Below are positions 6,647 to 12,305 of a stretch of DNA of 12,305 nt, piece by piece. The notes below the pieces were generated by a model. The model searched no databases. It was not told the DNA's origin and worked only from the letters and a program-made list of their open reading frames with translations. The translations under genes were made by a program, and so were the position numbers. Positions within the stretch are counted from its first letter, which is position 1, and each line of letters starts with the position of its first letter. The DNA lies in assembly GCA_900551135.1 (NCBI GenBank), contig URUX01000064.1, positions 1 to 12,305 on the forward strand, read 5' to 3'. Source of the DNA: an uncultured Clostridium sp. (GTDB taxonomy: Bacteria; Bacillota; Clostridia; Lachnospirales; Lachnospiraceae).

Positions 6647-8092
6647 TTAATATCCAATCAGCCAGTCATACAACTCCTGGTACTTAAGCGCCGAGGTATT
6701 CCAGGAATAATCCTTTGCCATGGCCCGATCGATGATCTTATTCCATTCACGCTTTTTGTTATAATAAACATATTTTGCGTACTGGATGCTGCTTAACATC
6801 TCATGGGCATTGTAATTTGCAAAGGAAAATCCGGTACCGGTACCTTCGTATTCATTGTACGGCTCTACGGTATCCTTTAATCCGCCTGTTTCACGAACGA
6901 TGGGCACAGTGCCGTAACGCAGAGCAATCAGCTGGCTTAAACCGCAGGGTTCAAATAAGGAAGGCATCAGATATGCGTCACATGCCGCATAAATCTTGTG
7001 GGACATCGGGTTGGAATAGTAAATATTGGCAGAAACCCGTTCATTGTACTTCCAGTCATAATGACGGAACATATTTTCATAACGTTCGTCACCAGTTCCC
7101 AGCACAACAAACTGCAAATCATCGCTGCAGATTTCATCCATTACGCACTGAATCAAATCCAGTCCCTTCTGGTCTGTCAGACGGGACACAATACCAATCA
7201 TAAACTTGTCCGGATCTCTGGTAAGTCCCAGTTCCTCCTGAAGAGCCGCTTTATTTTTTGCCTTCTCTTTGCGGAAATTCTTGGCATTGTATTTTTGTGC
7301 GATATAAGGATCGGTTTCCGGATTAAATTCATCATAGTCGATACCGTTGACAATACCTCTTAAACTGTTGGATCGGGCACGCATCAGTCCGTCTAATCCT
7401 TCCCCATAGAACGGCATCTTAATCTCTTCTGCATAGGTATCGCTTACTGTGGTAATGGCATCTGCGTATACCACGCCGCCTTTTAACATATTGCCGTCCT
7501 TATAGGCTTCCAGTTTATCCGGAGTAAAGTAATAATCCGGCAGTCCTGACAGTCTCTGAATGGTCTTAACATCCCAGACACCCTGGAATTTCAGGTTATG
7601 GATGGTAAATACAGACTTCATATTGCGGAAAAATTCGCCGTCATGGAACCGATCCTTTAAATGAACCGGAATCAGGCCGGTCTGCCAGTCATGACAGTGA
7701 ACCACATCCGGCTGCCATCCGATTACCGGAAGCGCCGATAAGGCTGCCTTGGAGAAAAAGGCAAACTTTTCCAGATCATTGTACCAGTCCCCATAAGGCT
7801 TATCTCCACAGAAATAACCTTCATTATCAATGAAATAGAACGTAATACCGTCATGAACATATTCCATAATTCCCACATATTTGCTCTGACCAAGATAATC
7901 CATATAAAAATGATTTACATAGGTCATCTTATTGCGCCACTCTTCCTTAATGCATAAATATTTAGGAATCATAACCCGAACGTCAAAATATTTTTTGTCA
8001 AAGCATTTTGGCAGAGAACCGGCTACATCTGCAAGTCCGCCTGTCTTAATAAATGGCACCGCCTCAGATGCCACAAATAATATTTTTTTCAT
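6647..8092 (-). CDS. glgA: glycogen synthase (ADP-glucose type)
   Basis: This 481-residue cytosolic GT5 glycosyltransferase adds glucose from ADP-glucose to the end of an alpha-1,4-glucan. The N-terminal KTGGLADVAGSLP (16-28) binds the ADP-glucose phosphates. HCHDWQTGL (132-140) and IHNLKFQGVW (164-173) are typical of GT5. The C-terminal GT-B half has SRLTDQKGLD (303-312) and SLFEPCGLSQ with E381 of the E-x7 motif, followed by RYGTVPIVRETGGL (392-405). Length matches bacterial GlgA (about 475-490). The ATG at 8090-8092 has GGGAGG 8 nt upstream. It appears to be transcribed alone: no glgC, glgD, glgB or glgP is in the window. Glycogen is an energy reserve often tied to sporulation, which makes the spo0A neighbour notable, though a functional link is only inferred. 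Confidence 0.97.
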   Translation of the reverse strand: MKKILFVASEAVPFIKTGGLADVAGSLPKCFDKKYFDVRVMIPKYLCIKEEWRNKMTYVNHFYMDYLGQSKYVGIMEYVHDGITFYFIDNEGYFCGDKPYGDWYNDLEKFAFFSKAALSALPVIGWQPDVVHCHDWQTGLIPVHLKDRFHDGEFFRNMKSVFTIHNLKFQGVWDVKTIQRLSGLPDYYFTPDKLEAYKDGNMLKGGVVYADAITTVSDTYAEEIKMPFYGEGLDGLMRARSNSLRGIVNGIDYDEFNPETDPYIAQKYNAKNFRKEKAKNKAALQEELGLTRDPDKFMIGIVSRLTDQKGLDLIQCVMDEICSDDLQFVVLGTGDERYENMFRHYDWKYNERVSANIYYSNPMSHKIYAACDAYLMPSLFEPCGLSQLIALRYGTVPIVRETGGLKDTVEPYNEYEGTGTGFSFANYNAHEMLSSIQYAKYVYYNKKREWNKIIDRAMAKDYSWNTSALKYQELYDWLIGY

Positions 8093-8143
8093 GAAAAAAC
8101 CTCCCTCACCTTATAGTTCGCTTTACCATGCTCAATTATTAAC

Positions 8144-8172
8144 AGTATACAATACTTTTCAGGTTTTAGGAA
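8144..8172 (-). promoter_or_regulatory. probable glgA promoter
   Basis: TATACT (8144-8149, 5 of 6 to the -10 consensus) lies 51 nt before the glgA start on the minus strand. A weak TTCCTA (8167-8172) is 17 nt further upstream. It lies between glgA and the inserted element at 8202-8352, so glgA can be transcribed independently of spo0A. Confidence 0.45.
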
Positions 8173-8193
8173 GTATTATCTGTGTTTTTTTAA

Positions 8194-8201
8194 GAAATTC
8201 G
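8194..8201. repeat. 8-bp direct repeat, left flank of the inserted element
   Basis: GAAATTCG directly abuts the left inverted repeat (starts 8202) and matches GAAATCCG at 8353-8360 at 7 of 8 positions. This has the position and size of a target-site duplication of an 8-bp-duplicating transposon such as IS66. Confidence 0.65.
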
Positions 8202-8352
8202 GTAACAATTCAGCCATGCGAAGATCCAGACAGAAAAAAGCGTTGAAAGCTTGCTTTCATAAGAGTTTTTCTGCCTGAATTTTCATAGGGCGTACGCCCC
8301 ACGCTTCTTACACGCTTACAGCGTACAAGAAGATGCATGGCTGAACTGTTAC
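8202..8352. mobile_element. 151-bp MITE-like element, IS66-type ends
   Basis: The ends are 18-bp inverted repeats: GTAACAATTCAGCCATGC (8202-8219) and its complement at 8335-8352, 17 of 18 matching. Near-perfect 8-bp direct repeats flank them directly. Inverted repeats starting 5'-GTAA with 8-bp target duplications are known traits of the IS66 family. The interior has no gene but three hairpins: 8227-8238 with 8266-8277 (one mismatch, containing GAAAG/CTTTC at 8245-8258), the perfect palindrome GGGCGTACGCCC (8288-8299), and 8304-8332 (CTTCTT/AAGAAG plus ACGCT/AGCGT). The right end supplies the last base of the final spo0A codon and its TAA stop. Removing the element and one flank leaves AAACGGATTTCTTAA, which encodes the same K-R-I-S end and a stop. 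It is non-autonomous, as no transposase fits. Alternatively it is a structured RNA element; the flanking duplication favours insertion. Confidence 0.7.
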
Positions 8353-9155
8353 GAAATCCGTTTGTAATCCAGCCGTATTTTGTCAGCTATCAGGGCAATA
8401 AACTCGGAGTTCGTTGGTTTCCCTTTTCCATTACTGACCGTATATCCAAACAGTTCATGAATCGTATCCATTTTACCCCTGTTCCATGCGACCTCAATTG
8501 CATGGCGGATTGCCCGTTCTACACGGCTTGGCGTAGTCTGATGCTTTTTTCCAATCGTTGGATACAGTATTTTCGTGACGGATGCCAGCATTTCATGATC
8601 CGTTACAGACATGGTAATTGCATCCCTCAAATACTGGTATCCTTTAATATGAGCCGGAATTCCGATTTCATGCAGGATATGGGTAACATCATTTTCCAGA
8701 TTCTGTTCCATATACTCTGCCTTATCTATGTATGGCCGTACCTTTTTCGTCTCCTGAAAACCAGGTTCCCCACTCTGGCGCATACAGGTCCGGCGCATTT
8801 TATCCACTACTATTTCCCTGCTGAAGGGTTTCATAATGTAATAGCTGGCTCCCATTGCGAATGCGTCTGCTGTCACATTTTCACTGCCTGCCGCCGTCAC
8901 CATAATAAACGACGGTATTTTGCCGGAAGGCATGTTCTGTTTTACCCGTTCCATTACAGAAACCCCGTCCAGCCCCGGCATAATCACGTCCAGCAGCACA
9001 ATATCCGGATTGGTTTTCACAATCATGTTATATGCGTCTTCTCCATTATCCGCTTTGCCGACTACATGAAATTCCTTTTCTCCCTCTACAATATCCTGCA
9101 GCAGACCTAATGTCTGCGGGTTATCATCTGCAATCGCCACATTTAATTGAGTCAT
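8349..9155 (-). CDS. spo0A: sporulation master response regulator Spo0A
   Basis: This 268-residue DNA-binding response regulator, when phosphorylated, switches on sporulation and represses transition-state genes. The receiver domain (1-125) has the acidic pair D10-D11, the phosphorylated D56 in VLLDVIMPG, T87 and K109 in IMKPF. After a linker, the Spo0A C-terminal domain (about 143-268) holds HEIGIPAHIKGYQYLRDAI (162-180) and the recognition helix within SRVERAIRHAIEVAW (210-224), followed by PTNSEF. Length is essentially that of the Bacillus protein. The ATG at 9153-9155 follows GAGGAGG by about 8 nt. A TATAAT promoter, 5' hairpin and 0A box lie upstream. The usual neighbour spoIVB is absent; a Lon-like AAA+ gene lies upstream instead. 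The stop codon lies in the inverted repeat of the inserted element. Confidence 0.98.
   Translation of the reverse strand: MTQLNVAIADDNPQTLGLLQDIVEGEKEFHVVGKADNGEDAYNMIVKTNPDIVLLDVIMPGLDGVSVMERVKQNMPSGKIPSFIMVTAAGSENVTADAFAMGASYYIMKPFSREIVVDKMRRTCMRQSGEPGFQETKKVRPYIDKAEYMEQNLENDVTHILHEIGIPAHIKGYQYLRDAITMSVTDHEMLASVTKILYPTIGKKHQTTPSRVERAIRHAIEVAWNRGKMDTIHELFGYTVSNGKGKPTNSEFIALIADKIRLDYKRIS
8353..8360. repeat. 8-bp direct repeat, right flank of the inserted element
   Basis: GAAATCCG lies directly beyond the right inverted repeat and encodes, on the minus strand, part of the last spo0A codons (Arg, Ile, Ser). The single mismatch with the left copy would be a synonymous Arg change (CGG/CGA) in that frame. 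Confidence 0.65.
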
Positions 9156-9186
9156 GTGAAAATCCTCCTCGTTTTTTGATCATTCC

Positions 9187-9201
9187 CAGCGCTTTGTGCT
9201 G
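9187..9201 (-). promoter_or_regulatory. 5'-end hairpin of the spo0A mRNA
   Basis: CAGCGC (9187-9192) and GTGCTG (9196-9201) form a 6-bp stem (one G-T pair in one orientation) with a 3-nt loop. It lies just inside the transcript predicted from the -10 at 9210-9215 (start near 9203). A hairpin at the extreme 5' end can protect mRNA from decay; that role is inferred. Confidence 0.4.
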
Positions 9202-9209
9202 TACTATGT

Positions 9210-9239
9210 ATTATAGCTCCGGTCATTTTCTTTTCGCAA
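9210..9239 (-). promoter_or_regulatory. spo0A promoter
   Basis: A perfect TATAAT (-10, 9210-9215) follows TTGCGA (-35, 9234-9239, 4 of 6) after 18 nt on the minus strand. The predicted start near 9203 gives a leader of about 48 nt. The whole promoter lies in the 117-bp gap after the AAA+ gene. I saw no clear sigma-H type sequence here. Confidence 0.65.
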
Positions 9240-9257
9240 CGAGATTCAGCCGCAAGT

Positions 9258-9264
9258 TTCGACA
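9258..9264 (-). promoter_or_regulatory. 0A box upstream of spo0A
   Basis: TGTCGAA, the core Spo0A-binding sequence, occurs exactly on the minus strand, centred about 58 bp upstream of the predicted spo0A start. That is a usual place for an activator or autoregulatory site. A 7-mer match alone can arise by chance, so the support comes from its position. Confidence 0.5.
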
Positions 9265-9272
9265 GAAAGCGG

Positions 9273-10757
9273 TTATGCCAACAATTCCCGCACCATTCTT
9301 GCGTCGAATACTGCCTCAGAAATGTGATTTACCTCGATTTGGTACAGCGCATTGGCTGCAATATGCTCTGCTGCCTGCTCCAAATCCCGGATACCGCTGG
9401 TATTTGAGAATATTTCAATAACCTGATCCACTGCTTCCGGAGTCAGGATACATTCGCCGGCTTTCATACCCATGCGCTTTAACACTTTGGGAAGGGCAAA
9501 TTTTAAGAATATAATCCTCTTTTCCTCTGCTGTATAATCCGGTATGTCAATGACTGCAAAACGGGACATCAAAGGAGCGCTGATCAGGCTCTTATCATTT
9601 GCTGTAGCAATGGGGTAAACGCCGGCCGTCGGCACCATGCATTCCATATAGTTATCTGTAAAACCAAGATTATCCAGCAGCGTCAGAAGCACATCAGCCG
9701 GATTGCCGTTTCCTTTTCCGGAAGAAGCTTTGTCCAGTTCGTTGATAATAAACACCAGGTTGGACTCGCCTGCCATGGAAAAGGCCTCCATGATAATGCC
9801 AGGCTTGGCGTTGGAGTAGATACGGGAACTTCCAGTCAGCTGTTCCGGATCATTGATGGAACTCATATCCAGGGTTGTCCACGGCAGTTTTAAAATCCGG
9901 GCAACAGCATAGGCAATCTGGGATTTTCCCGTACCGGCAGGGCCTACCAGTAAAAGTCCGTAAGCCGGTAAGGTATGGGTGCGGTTGATCTGGATAATGG
10001 TCTCCATGATTCTCTGCTTCACCCGTTCCAGGCCATACAGTTCTTCATCCAGAATCTTTCTGGCCTCAACCGGATCAATGGCTTCAAAATAGTTGTTTTT
10101 CCACTGGACATTCATCATAATGGACAGCGCTCTCTGGGCATGACGCCGTTCTTCCGGAGAAACTTCATGGGACTTGGCAACCGCCAGATTTCTTCTGGCC
10201 CAAAGGCGGATATGATCCGGCATGGTACGTCCGGCACATGTCATAAAGTCGGTAATGCTCTGAATGCTGGTCAGCTTCATATCATCTCCGGCCTCTTCCT
10301 CCTCTTCATCCACCTCTCCCTCTGCCGGGGCAGAACTTGCCAGAAGCCGTTCTATCATAAACTGGAGAAATCCGTCTTCGGCAGAAAGCTTGGCACCGCC
10401 GCCGGAAGCTGTTTCCCGAATCTTATAAACCGCATATCCTTCGTCCCTGTTTTCTCCTGACAGGCTGACATGGATATGGTTTTCTCCCAGCCACCGGATC
10501 AGGCTGACAAACCGGGCGTCTATTTTTACAATATCTGCCTCTGTCCTTCCTTCTTCCTCCTTTCGCTCAAAGGATGTTCTCTTGCTGGGATTGGTAAAAA
10601 AGCCGCAGGAATGACGGCCCCACTTCCCTCCCTGGCTGTCCAGTACCAGGATTGGTTTATCTGGAGCCGCATTATGTTCATTGGAACGAAAAATTGTGTA
10701 GGTGCATTCTTCCTGTTTTATTTCTTCTTTTGCACCGCTGAAATCAAATACCGGCAT
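9273..10757 (-). CDS. Lon-like AAA+ ATPase without protease domain
   Basis: This 494-residue ATPase has an AAA+ module (about 235-485) closest in pattern to that of Lon: YGLERVKQRIMETI before the P-loop, Walker A GPAGTGKS (272-279), sensor 1 ATAND with N387, an arginine-finger candidate R399 in LMSRF, and sensor 2 GIRDLEQ with R457. The Ser/Lys protease domain of Lon is absent: the gene ends after the helical lid. Walker B reads FIINELDK, with N339 where Asp is usual (codon AAC at 9741-9743) and E340 kept, so magnesium binding or hydrolysis may be altered. The N-terminal region (1-235) is not recognised and carries an acidic linker at 148-159. The ATG follows AGGAG by 8 nt. It lies 20 bp after tag as the last gene of that operon. 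Its role is probably remodelling of protein complexes; the substrate is unknown. Confidence 0.85.
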   Translation of the reverse strand: MPVFDFSGAKEEIKQEECTYTIFRSNEHNAAPDKPILVLDSQGGKWGRHSCGFFTNPSKRTSFERKEEEGRTEADIVKIDARFVSLIRWLGENHIHVSLSGENRDEGYAVYKIRETASGGGAKLSAEDGFLQFMIERLLASSAPAEGEVDEEEEEAGDDMKLTSIQSITDFMTCAGRTMPDHIRLWARRNLAVAKSHEVSPEERRHAQRALSIMMNVQWKNNYFEAIDPVEARKILDEELYGLERVKQRIMETIIQINRTHTLPAYGLLLVGPAGTGKSQIAYAVARILKLPWTTLDMSSINDPEQLTGSSRIYSNAKPGIIMEAFSMAGESNLVFIINELDKASSGKGNGNPADVLLTLLDNLGFTDNYMECMVPTAGVYPIATANDKSLISAPLMSRFAVIDIPDYTAEEKRIIFLKFALPKVLKRMGMKAGECILTPEAVDQVIEIFSNTSGIRDLEQAAEHIAANALYQIEVNHISEAVFDARMVRELLA

Positions 10758-10777
10758 CTCATTATCTCCTTTTTACA

Positions 10778-11335
10778 TTATTTTTTCTCTAAAAAACATC
10801 CTTCTTCATGGGAATAAATGACTCCAACTGCCTGCAGATAAGCATAAATAATGGTAGTCCCCACAAATTTCATTCCCCGCTTTTTCAAATCTCCTGATAC
10901 TGCATCGGATAAAGGCGAGCAGGCTGCTCCTTTTTCATAAATCACGTTCCCATCCGTCCAGCCCCAAAGATACTGGGAAAAGCTGCCATACTCCTTTTGG
11001 ATCTCCCGAAAAATCCTGGCATTGGTGACTGCTGCCCGGATTTTTAACTTATTTCGGATGATTTTGGGATTGTTCTCCAGTTCTGCTAATTTTTCTTCTC
11101 CGTAACCGCAAACCCGCTCCAAATCAAACTGGTCAAAGGCTTTTCGGAATGCTTCTCTTTTGTTTAATACGCATTCCCAGGACAGCCCAGCCTGAAAAGA
11201 CTCTAAAATCAGCATTTCAAACAGCTTCTGATCTTCGTGGCAGGGGATTCCCCACTCCTTATCGTGGTATTCAATATAACGCTGGTTTTTGGGGTTCGCC
11301 CAAAAGCATCTGGTCTTTCCATCTTCCCATTTCAT
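10778..11335 (-). CDS. tag: DNA-3-methyladenine glycosylase I
   Basis: This 185-residue base-excision repair enzyme cuts 3-methyladenine from alkylated DNA. The zinc snap is complete: C10 and H24 near the N-terminus and H176 and C180 in SHEEGC near the C-terminus. The catalytic-pocket features KLFEM (E40) and QAGLSW (W53), and the KKRGMKFVGTT segment, match the E. coli enzyme closely. Length is normal. I prefer the ATG at 11333-11335 because the AGGGGG ribosome binding site lies 8 nt upstream; the in-frame ATG at 11339-11341 is only 2 nt from that site. It is the middle gene of an operon, 19 bp after the flavin/ferredoxin gene and 20 bp before the AAA+ gene. Confidence 0.95.
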   Translation of the reverse strand: MKWEDGKTRCFWANPKNQRYIEYHDKEWGIPCHEDQKLFEMLILESFQAGLSWECVLNKREAFRKAFDQFDLERVCGYGEEKLAELENNPKIIRNKLKIRAAVTNARIFREIQKEYGSFSQYLWGWTDGNVIYEKGAACSPLSDAVSGDLKKRGMKFVGTTIIYAYLQAVGVIYSHEEGCFLEKK

Positions 11336-11354
11336 GGCCATATCCCCCTGGTAC

Positions 11355-11978
11355 TTATTCAGCAGTTTCCACTGCCCTTCGCAGACAGATTTTCATACAA
11401 TTGCCGCAGCGGATACACCTGCTCTGATCGATCACTCTGGGAAAGGTATTGCTGATACAGGATACCGGACAGACGCTTCTGCATCCCTGGCATCCAATGC
11501 AGCGTTTCTCATCTATGTGATAACCTCTTGGGTGAATTTCTTCCCCTCCGAAAGAAAAATTTTCCCGTCTAAGGTTCTGGCCTCTTACCTCCAGATATTC
11601 CCCTTCTCCTTTATAGACGCAGAAAACCTCCAGCACTCTTCTGCTTTTTTCCTCTGGATAAATCGCCTGCATGTACGAATTTTTCTCAAAAATCTCGTCC
11701 AGTCTTTCTTTTCCCAGATGCTTTACCTGTCCGTTAAGCGTAACGGCCTGTAATGGCATGGGGCTTTTCCCCAAAATACCTGTTATGGAAATCCTCGGAT
11801 TCTCTTTTAATCTTTTGTAAATCCGGTTTCCCTGGGAAATCAGAACGTACAGGCCGCTTTCCTCTGCCAGCATAACATCTGCTATCGTCGTACAGGGCAC
11901 TCCATTTTCATCTGCTGCAGCAATCACAACGGAATGTATTTCCTGCTGCAGAAACTTTAATATTTCCAAATCGGTCAT
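11355..11978 (-). CDS. FMN split-barrel / two-[4Fe-4S] ferredoxin fusion protein
   Basis: This 207-residue cytosolic protein joins an N-terminal pyridoxamine-5'-phosphate-oxidase-like flavin-binding split barrel (about 1-135) to a C-terminal bacterial ferredoxin domain. The barrel shows 'GVPCTTIADVML', 'LYVLISQGNRIYKRLKENPR' and 'VTLNGQVKHLG', as in FMN-binding proteins of that fold. The ferredoxin part has C160, C163, C166, C170 (plus C174) and C188, C191, C194, C198. The second motif ends in Cys-Leu instead of Cys-Pro. It probably moves electrons between a ferredoxin pool and flavin; the substrate is unknown. The ATG follows AGAGGA by about 8 nt. It leads the operon with tag and the AAA+ gene and has a very strong promoter. 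Confidence 0.88.
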   Translation of the reverse strand: MTDLEILKFLQQEIHSVVIAAADENGVPCTTIADVMLAEESGLYVLISQGNRIYKRLKENPRISITGILGKSPMPLQAVTLNGQVKHLGKERLDEIFEKNSYMQAIYPEEKSRRVLEVFCVYKGEGEYLEVRGQNLRRENFSFGGEEIHPRGYHIDEKRCIGCQGCRSVCPVSCISNTFPRVIDQSRCIRCGNCMKICLRRAVETAE

Positions 11979-12014
11979 TGTATATATCCTCTCTATTATC
12001 CATTACAATGCATA

Positions 12015-12043
12015 ATTATAACATTTTATCTGGTTGGGGTCAA
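12015..12043 (-). promoter_or_regulatory. strong extended -10 promoter of the FMN/ferredoxin-tag-AAA operon
   Basis: TTGACC (-35, 12038-12043, 5 of 6), a 17-nt spacer ending in TGT, and a perfect TATAAT (-10, 12015-12020) lie on the minus strand. The predicted start near 12008 leaves a leader of about 30 nt. It is the best promoter match in the window. Confidence 0.85.
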
Positions 12044-12058
12044 AAGGTATTTGACCCC
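12036..12058. promoter_or_regulatory. 9-bp inverted repeat over the -35, possible operator
   Basis: GGGGTCAAA (12036-12044) and TTTGACCCC (12050-12058) are perfect arms around 5 nt. One arm contains the -35 hexamer of the promoter at 12015-12043. It could be a repressor operator, or a hairpin ending the SPOR-protein transcript (stop at 12085), but no T-tract follows in either direction, which favours a DNA-binding role or a dispersed palindrome. Confidence 0.55.
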
Positions 12059-12084
12059 GGAATCATCTTCTGGACAGTCCCAGA

Positions 12085-12305
12085 CTAATAGACCGCCTGT
12101 TCCTGCACCATCATGGTTGAATAACCGTACTGGCGCAGCTTCTGCTCCATTGCGGCGGCATTATCCATACTTAAAAAAGCTCCTGCCCTAACCAGGTACC
12201 AGGGTTCCCGATATACAAGAAAGGCCGGAAATCCCTGGGATCTCAGCCTGGCTTCCTGTTCCTCTGCAAATCTCCGATCCTGGTAAGCGCCGGTCTGAAT
12301 CTGGT
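12085..12305 (-). CDS. SPOR-domain protein, C-terminal part
   Basis: A reading frame open to the right edge encodes the last 72 residues of a protein. They form one SPOR repeat and the start pattern of another: QIQTGAYQD, then RLRSQGFPAFLVY, then WYLVRAGAF, then MEQKLRQYGYSTMMV. This is the typical beta-alpha-beta fold (PF05036) that binds denuded glycan strands of peptidoglycan at division or sporulation septa. The stop is TAG at 12085-12087. Its N-terminus, start and other domains lie beyond the window, so the protein could be a cell-wall hydrolase or a membrane-anchored division/sporulation protein. Confidence 0.8.
   Translation of the reverse strand, partial: QIQTGAYQDRRFAEEQEARLRSQGFPAFLVYREPWYLVRAGAFLSMDNAAAMEQKLRQYGYSTMMVQEQAVY

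Noticed and set aside
8202..8352. Riboswitch in the glgA leader
   Set aside because: The likely glgA promoter (8144-8172) lies downstream of this structure, no known riboswitch core was recognised, and the direct-repeat flanks fit insertion better.
8337..9110. 257-codon plus-strand open frame opposite spo0A
   Set aside because: It is antisense to a fully recognisable spo0A, its Cys/His/Phe-rich composition is that of a complementary strand, and it has no ribosome binding site.
9975..10460. 161-codon plus-strand frame opposite the AAA+ gene
   Set aside because: It is complementary to conserved AAA+ coding sequence and lacks start signals.
1..12305. CRISPR array, tRNA or rRNA genes, phage or toxin-antitoxin modules
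   Set aside because: No regularly spaced direct repeats, cloverleaf or rRNA-like stretches, or such gene families were seen on either strand.

Overview
The window looks like a chromosomal segment of a spore-forming, gut-type Clostridia, most likely Lachnospiraceae. It carries a clostridial Spo0A, a DUF5721-type protein known mainly from that family, a DUF2325 protein, a divergent PAP2 (YuiD-like) protein and strong GGAGG-type ribosome binding sites. Nearly all genes lie on the minus strand; only an M18 aminopeptidase is on the plus strand. The placement is inferred from protein families read by eye, without a database search.

Left part (1-3260). The edge holds a possible amidohydrolase remnant and a strong hairpin with a T8 tract. 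A DUF2325 gene follows (minus), with its own consensus promoter. Two near-identical 16-bp palindromes, one over the -10 and one just past the predicted transcription start, form a clear repressor-type control region. Upstream lie tdk (thymidine kinase) and a DUF5721 gene, transcribed together from a TTGACA/TATCAT promoter. The M18 aminopeptidase runs divergently and meets the next minus-strand operon at a 20-bp terminator stem.

Middle part (3234-8172). A compact operon reads maf (nucleotide pyrophosphatase / septum-associated), a Cof-type HAD phosphatase overlapping it by 8 bp, a PrsA/SurA-like lipoprotein foldase with a degenerate parvulin domain, and a small basic single-span membrane protein. 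Upstream are a PAP2/DUF212 membrane protein with a long branched terminator, and glgA (glycogen synthase) with its own likely promoter.

spo0A region (8144-9272). spo0A, the sporulation master regulator, has a TATAAT promoter with a 5'-end mRNA hairpin and a perfect 7-bp 0A box (TGTCGAA) upstream, suggesting autoregulation. The most unusual feature is a 151-bp element between spo0A and glgA. It has 18-bp terminal inverted repeats starting 5'-GTAA, near-perfect 8-bp direct repeats next to them, and a hairpin-rich interior with no gene. These are hallmarks of an IS66-family miniature element. It sits exactly at the end of spo0A and supplies the stop codon. Removing it together with one direct repeat rebuilds a reading frame with the same C-terminus and a TAA stop.

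Right part (9273-12305). A three-gene operon reads an FMN split-barrel/ferredoxin fusion, tag (3-methyladenine DNA glycosylase I) and a Lon-like AAA+ ATPase that lacks the protease domain and has Asn in place of the Walker B Asp. It starts from a near-consensus extended -10 promoter whose -35 lies inside a 9-bp-arm inverted repeat. The window ends in the C-terminal part of a SPOR-domain protein.
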